Source: Acidobacteriota bacterium
GTDB taxonomy: Bacteria > Acidobacteriota > Terriglobia > Terriglobales > Acidobacteriaceae
NCBI GenBank assembly: GCA_003225595.1
Contig: QIAR01000087.1
Coordinates: 1-9,238 of the forward strand
Length of the DNA stretch: 9,238 bases
Direction of reading: 5' to 3'
The notes under the pieces are model-generated. The model did not search any database, had not been told where the DNA came from, and saw only the letters and a program-made list of their open reading frames with translations. This document shows, piece by piece, positions 6,616 to 9,238 of this stretch (positions are counted from its first letter, which is position 1; each line of letters begins with the position of its first letter). The translations under genes were made by a program, and so were the position numbers.

Positions 6616-6624
6616 CTCCCTCCT
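6616..6624 (-). promoter_or_regulatory. Ribosome binding site deciding the glycine-zipper start
   Basis: On the minus strand AGGAGGGAG lies six bases before the ATG at 6607-6609. It supports the shorter 207-residue product with a signal peptide at its very N-terminus over the 251-codon open frame. Confidence 0.8.
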
Positions 6625-6801
6625 GTCCTGCTTGCAAGATTTCTCCGACTCTGCCATCCTTAATGCCACAGTGCTCAGGTCACAATCGGTAAAAGCCAGT
6701 ATATGAAGTGGAAACCGACGGTACAGCCACATACAGCTCATTCCGTAACGAACTACAGGGGTTTCCGGATGCCCCCTAGGTCTTTGCAGCGGCTAAAGTA
6801 A

Positions 6802-6834
6802 CCGCCACGCCGGCTAAGAACATCTTAGGGGCGG
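6802..6834 (+). other. Stem-loop in the leader of the OtsA fusion
   Basis: CTAAGA (6814-6819) pairs with TCTTAG (6823-6828) around an ACA loop. CCGCC (6802-6806) pairs with GGCGG (6830-6834) outside it. The same CCGC can instead pair with GCGG at 6789-6792, so two mutually exclusive structures are possible. Confidence 0.45.
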
Positions 6835-6875
6835 GAGTTGCAAAGAGCAGCGCCAGTAGGAGCACATCAAGAAAA

Positions 6876-6893
6876 GCGCTTAAGTCGGAGCGC
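6876..6893 (+). other. Second leader stem-loop
   Basis: GCGCT (6876-6880) and AGCGC (6889-6893) form a five-pair stem with an eight-base loop. It lies 16 bases before the strong Shine-Dalgarno at 6909 and adds to the structured character of this leader, but on its own it could be chance. Confidence 0.3.
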
Positions 6894-6908
6894 CACGGAC
6901 AACGGGCT

Positions 6909-6982
6909 AAGGAGGTCGCTGCTTGAAGTGTCATGAAACAGCACACGTGGAACGGCCATCGCGAGCGCCACTAATTCGATAA
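6909..6982 (+). promoter_or_regulatory. Near-perfect Shine-Dalgarno and possible 19-residue leader peptide
   Basis: AAGGAGGT (6909-6916) is a full match to the 16S rRNA anti-Shine-Dalgarno and is better than the site before the OtsA fusion itself. Six bases later a TTG (6923) opens a frame of 19 codons ending in TAA at 6980-6982, with predicted peptide MKCHETAHVERPSRAPLIR. An ATG at 6933 in another frame gives 13 codons but sits too far away. It could be a leader peptide for the gene starting 90 bases downstream, a small protein, or chance. Confidence 0.2.
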
Positions 6983-7072
6983 GCGGCTGGCGGCGTTAAC
7001 AAGTTATGGTAGGTAGTTTTTCGCGGGCTGTGCCGACAATGCCGAAGCCAAGGGAGAGAAACGAGCTCTATT

Positions 7073-9238
7073 GTGCGCCTTCTGAGTGTTCGCTTAATCG
7101 TATCGCTCATCGTTGGGATTACGCTTGTATCTCTGGCATTTTCCTATTACGAAGTGCGGACGGAGAAGCGTGGTCTCGCCAGAGAGCTGGAAACGAAGGC
7201 GGAGGTGTTCGCCGAAAGCCTTGCGGGAAATATCGAACCCCATCTCGCGAAGGGTTCCCAGAAAGAACTGCAGCGCATCGTTGAACGCTTTGGCAACCGG
7301 CACAATCTCGACGGGGTTGCCATCTATAACCTGCAGGGTCTTCCGGTCGCTGTAACCCCCGGCCTAGCACGCCGCATTCCGGATCCGCCTGTGGTAGTGA
7401 CCCGAGCTGTCGCGGACAATAAAGGCTTGAGTCAGTTTGTTCACGTTGATCATTCCTACGTCCATATCTACGCTTTGCCTCTCCACCAGAAGGACCAAGT
7501 TGCCGGCGCGCTCGCAATAGTTTACGACGCCAGCTACATCAGCGCACAGAGCAAACGAATTTGGCGCGACAGTTTTTTGCGTGCCTTGGTGCTGGTTCTT
7601 TTAATTTCTGGGATTACCGTGCTCATCATTCGCTGGAGCATTGTTGGCCCGATTGCCAAGGCAGCACAATGGATGAAAGCCTTGAGGACCGGCAGGGGGT
7701 CGGTTTCGCCAAGCGTGCCTGATATCGATCTTTTGCGGCCTCTTGCCCGCGAGGTGGAGACCTTTGCGCAGAGTCTCTCGGCCGCACGTTCGGCAGCGGA
7801 AAAAGAGGCTCAACTCCGCGATGCTGCGGAATCGAACTGGACTGCCGAGCGTCTTTCTGTCCACGTCCGCAATCGGCTGAAAGAAAGTCGTCTGTTCGTG
7901 GTGTCTAACCGCGAACCGTATTCTCACACCAGACAAGGGCGCTCGCTGGAAGTGGTTGTGCCCCCCAGCGGCCTGGTGACCGCGCTGGAGCCGGTTCTCT
8001 GCGCGTGCGACGGCACTTGGATTGCGCATGGAAGCGGCGATGCCGATCAGGAAACCGTGGATCGCCGTGACTCTCTGCGGGTACCCCCTGAAGACCCTCG
8101 GTATACTTTGCGCCGGGTTTGGTTGAGCAAGGAAGAGGAGGAAGGCTACTATTTCGGCTTTGCCAACGAGGGCTTGTGGCCACTATGCCATACCGCCCAC
8201 GTACGCCCGTTGTTCCGGGCCTCGGACTGGGAACATTACTTACAGGTAAACCAGAAGTTTGCCGATGCCGTGCTTGAAGAAATGGCTGGCACTGACCAAC
8301 CGTTCCTCCTTGCTCAGGACTATCATTTTGCCCTGCTTCCCCGGATGATCAAGAAGCGACGTCCGGATGCGCGAATCGCAATTTTTTGGCATATACCGTG
8401 GGCTAACCCGGAAAAATTCAGCATTTGCCCGTGGCAGCGCCAATTAGTGGATGGTCTGCTGGGCGCCGACTTGGTGGGATTCCATATCCAATCCGATTGC
8501 AATAATTTTTTGCAGACAGTGGATAGGACTCTGGAATCTCGCATTGACTGGGACCACTTCGCAGTCAATCGGGAAGATCATCGCACTATGGTCAAGCCCT
8601 TTCCCATCAGCGTGGCATTCGATGAAATTCGGCGGGACTTGGATGCTAGCGAGTCCACCTATACGGAGAAAAGCGCGCTGCTCAGAGAACTGGGTGTAAA
8701 CACGCTGTACCTTGGAGTGGGAGTGGATCGAGTGGATTACACCAAAGGTATTCAGGAACGTTTTCGGGCAATCGAGCGCCTCATGGAGAAACGTCCCGAA
8801 TACCAGGGGAAGTTTACGTTTGTACAGATCGGAGCTCCGAGCCGTACTCACATCAAGCGGTATCACGATTTATTGGGAGAGGTGGAGGCTGAAGCGGACC
8901 GAATCAATTGGCGTTTCCAAAGCGGTAAGTGGAGGCCAATCATTTTTCTTAAGCGGCAACACAGCCACAAAGAGATTCAGAGGTACTATCGCACGGCAGA
9001 TCTCTGCATGGTTACCTCATTGCACGACGGGATGAACCTGGTGGCAAAAGAGTTTTTGGCTGCACGCGATGACGAGCAGGGCGTCCTTATCCTCAGCCAG
9101 TTCACGGGTGCTGCCCGCGAGCTGCGCGACGCCCTGATTGTGAATCCCTACGATACAGAACAGGTTGCAGATGCGATCCGTTTCGGCCTCGAAATGGAAC
9201 CTGAGGACCGGAAACAGCGCATGCAGCGAATGCGCAAG
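7073..9238 (+). CDS. otsA: Membrane sensor-HAMP-trehalose-6-phosphate synthase fusion (3' end cut off)
   Basis: The frame is open for 722 codons to the window edge. Its C-terminal part is a GT20 trehalose-6-phosphate synthase, which joins glucose from a nucleotide sugar to glucose-6-phosphate. The N-terminal part looks like a receptor: membrane helix about 7-26, extracytoplasmic region about 27-167, helix about 168-188, then a HAMP-like segment (about 189-240, with the conserved Pro in VGPIAKAAQWMKALRTG) and a short helical linker. The GT20 domain begins near 272 with SRLFVVSNREPY. It keeps GYYFGFANEGLWPLCH, Asp416 in QDYHFALLP, His440 in FWHIPWANPE, Arg553 and Lys558 in VDRVDYTKG, and Asp652 to Glu660 in DGMNLVAKE. 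The usual GGL donor loop reads SGL. GTG at 7073 is the best in-frame start; AGGGAGAG lies 14 bases before it, slightly far. About 20-40 residues are probably missing beyond the edge. The enzyme should sit on the inner face of the membrane. Confidence 0.93.
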   Translation, partial: MRLLSVRLIVSLIVGITLVSLAFSYYEVRTEKRGLARELETKAEVFAESLAGNIEPHLAKGSQKELQRIVERFGNRHNLDGVAIYNLQGLPVAVTPGLARRIPDPPVVVTRAVADNKGLSQFVHVDHSYVHIYALPLHQKDQVAGALAIVYDASYISAQSKRIWRDSFLRALVLVLLISGITVLIIRWSIVGPIAKAAQWMKALRTGRGSVSPSVPDIDLLRPLAREVETFAQSLSAARSAAEKEAQLRDAAESNWTAERLSVHVRNRLKESRLFVVSNREPYSHTRQGRSLEVVVPPSGLVTALEPVLCACDGTWIAHGSGDADQETVDRRDSLRVPPEDPRYTLRRVWLSKEEEEGYYFGFANEGLWPLCHTAHVRPLFRASDWEHYLQVNQKFADAVLEEMAGTDQPFLLAQDYHFALLPRMIKKRRPDARIAIFWHIPWANPEKFSICPWQRQLVDGLLGADLVGFHIQSDCNNFLQTVDRTLESRIDWDHFAVNREDHRTMVKPFPISVAFDEIRRDLDASESTYTEKSALLRELGVNTLYLGVGVDRVDYTKGIQERFRAIERLMEKRPEYQGKFTFVQIGAPSRTHIKRYHDLLGEVEAEADRINWRFQSGKWRPIIFLKRQHSHKEIQRYYRTADLCMVTSLHDGMNLVAKEFLAARDDEQGVLILSQFTGAARELRDALIVNPYDTEQVADAIRFGLEMEPEDRKQRMQRMRK

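Larger units (their letters stand above)
6610..7072. promoter_or_regulatory. Divergent region with a structured leader
   Basis: This 463-base region must carry promoters for the glycine-zipper gene (minus) and the OtsA fusion (plus). On the minus strand a CATATACT element near 6700 resembles a -10 box but lacks a good -35. On the plus-strand side there are two clear stem-loops (6802-6834 and 6876-6893), a GCGG/CCGC pairing (6789-6805) that would compete with the first, and a near-perfect Shine-Dalgarno before a 19-codon frame. No other gene is evident. Confidence 0.45.

Noticed and set aside
6610..6741. N-terminal extension of the glycine-zipper gene to 251 residues
   Set aside because: The extra 44 residues lack a ribosome binding site and would bury the signal peptide. 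The internal ATG at 6607-6609 has an ideal ribosome binding site.
7119..8029. Minus-strand frames of 132 and 142 codons
   Set aside because: They are antisense to the OtsA fusion, whose frame is continuous and carries recognisable GT20 motifs.

Overview
This window most likely comes from the chromosome of an Acidobacteriota-like (Terriglobia-type) bacterium. That is an inference from three things: moderately GC-rich DNA, an exported protein with a GCL...HVGHEVQVSG core, and a glycine-zipper exported protein of a style I associate with that phylum. No rRNA or tRNA is present to confirm it. I see no insertion sequence, CRISPR array or phage gene.

Layout from left to right. Positions 1-276 hold no gene I can name. 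A glycoside hydrolase family 15 enzyme (277-2115, minus strand) has both catalytic glutamates in place. A long divergent intergenic region (2116-2778) follows. Next is an orphan NarL/FixJ-type response regulator (2779-3465, plus, TTG start). After a 373-base leader carrying a perfect tandem 17-bp repeat comes a secreted Ser/Thr/Ala-rich protein (3839-4927). It ends in an LPQTA motif, a hydrophobic segment and a basic tail, which is a sortase sorting signal. Three bases downstream is a sortase (4931-5683) with His, Cys and Arg all present, so the two form a dedicated substrate-enzyme pair. A bidirectional terminator (5936-5965) separates them from a convergent exported glycine-zipper protein (5986-6609, minus).

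The right end (7073 to the window edge) is a gene with no stop codon inside the window. It encodes two membrane helices around an extracytoplasmic region, a HAMP-like segment, and then a trehalose-6-phosphate synthase (GT20, OtsA) domain with its active-site motifs intact. This is trehalose synthesis physically fused to a receptor-like membrane module. The 460-base region before it contains several stem-loops and one near-perfect ribosome binding site in front of a 19-codon reading frame.

How the parts may work together (inference): the GH15 enzyme and the OtsA fusion both concern alpha-glucan or trehalose metabolism and flank a cell-envelope block of surface protein, sortase and glycine-zipper protein. 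An envelope or osmotic/desiccation-stress theme fits, with the orphan response regulator as a possible controller. Nothing in the sequence proves co-regulation. The most interesting items are the sensor-HAMP-OtsA fusion, the sortase/LPQTA pair in a probable diderm, the hairpin inside the start of the sortase gene, and the tandem repeat before the surface-protein gene.
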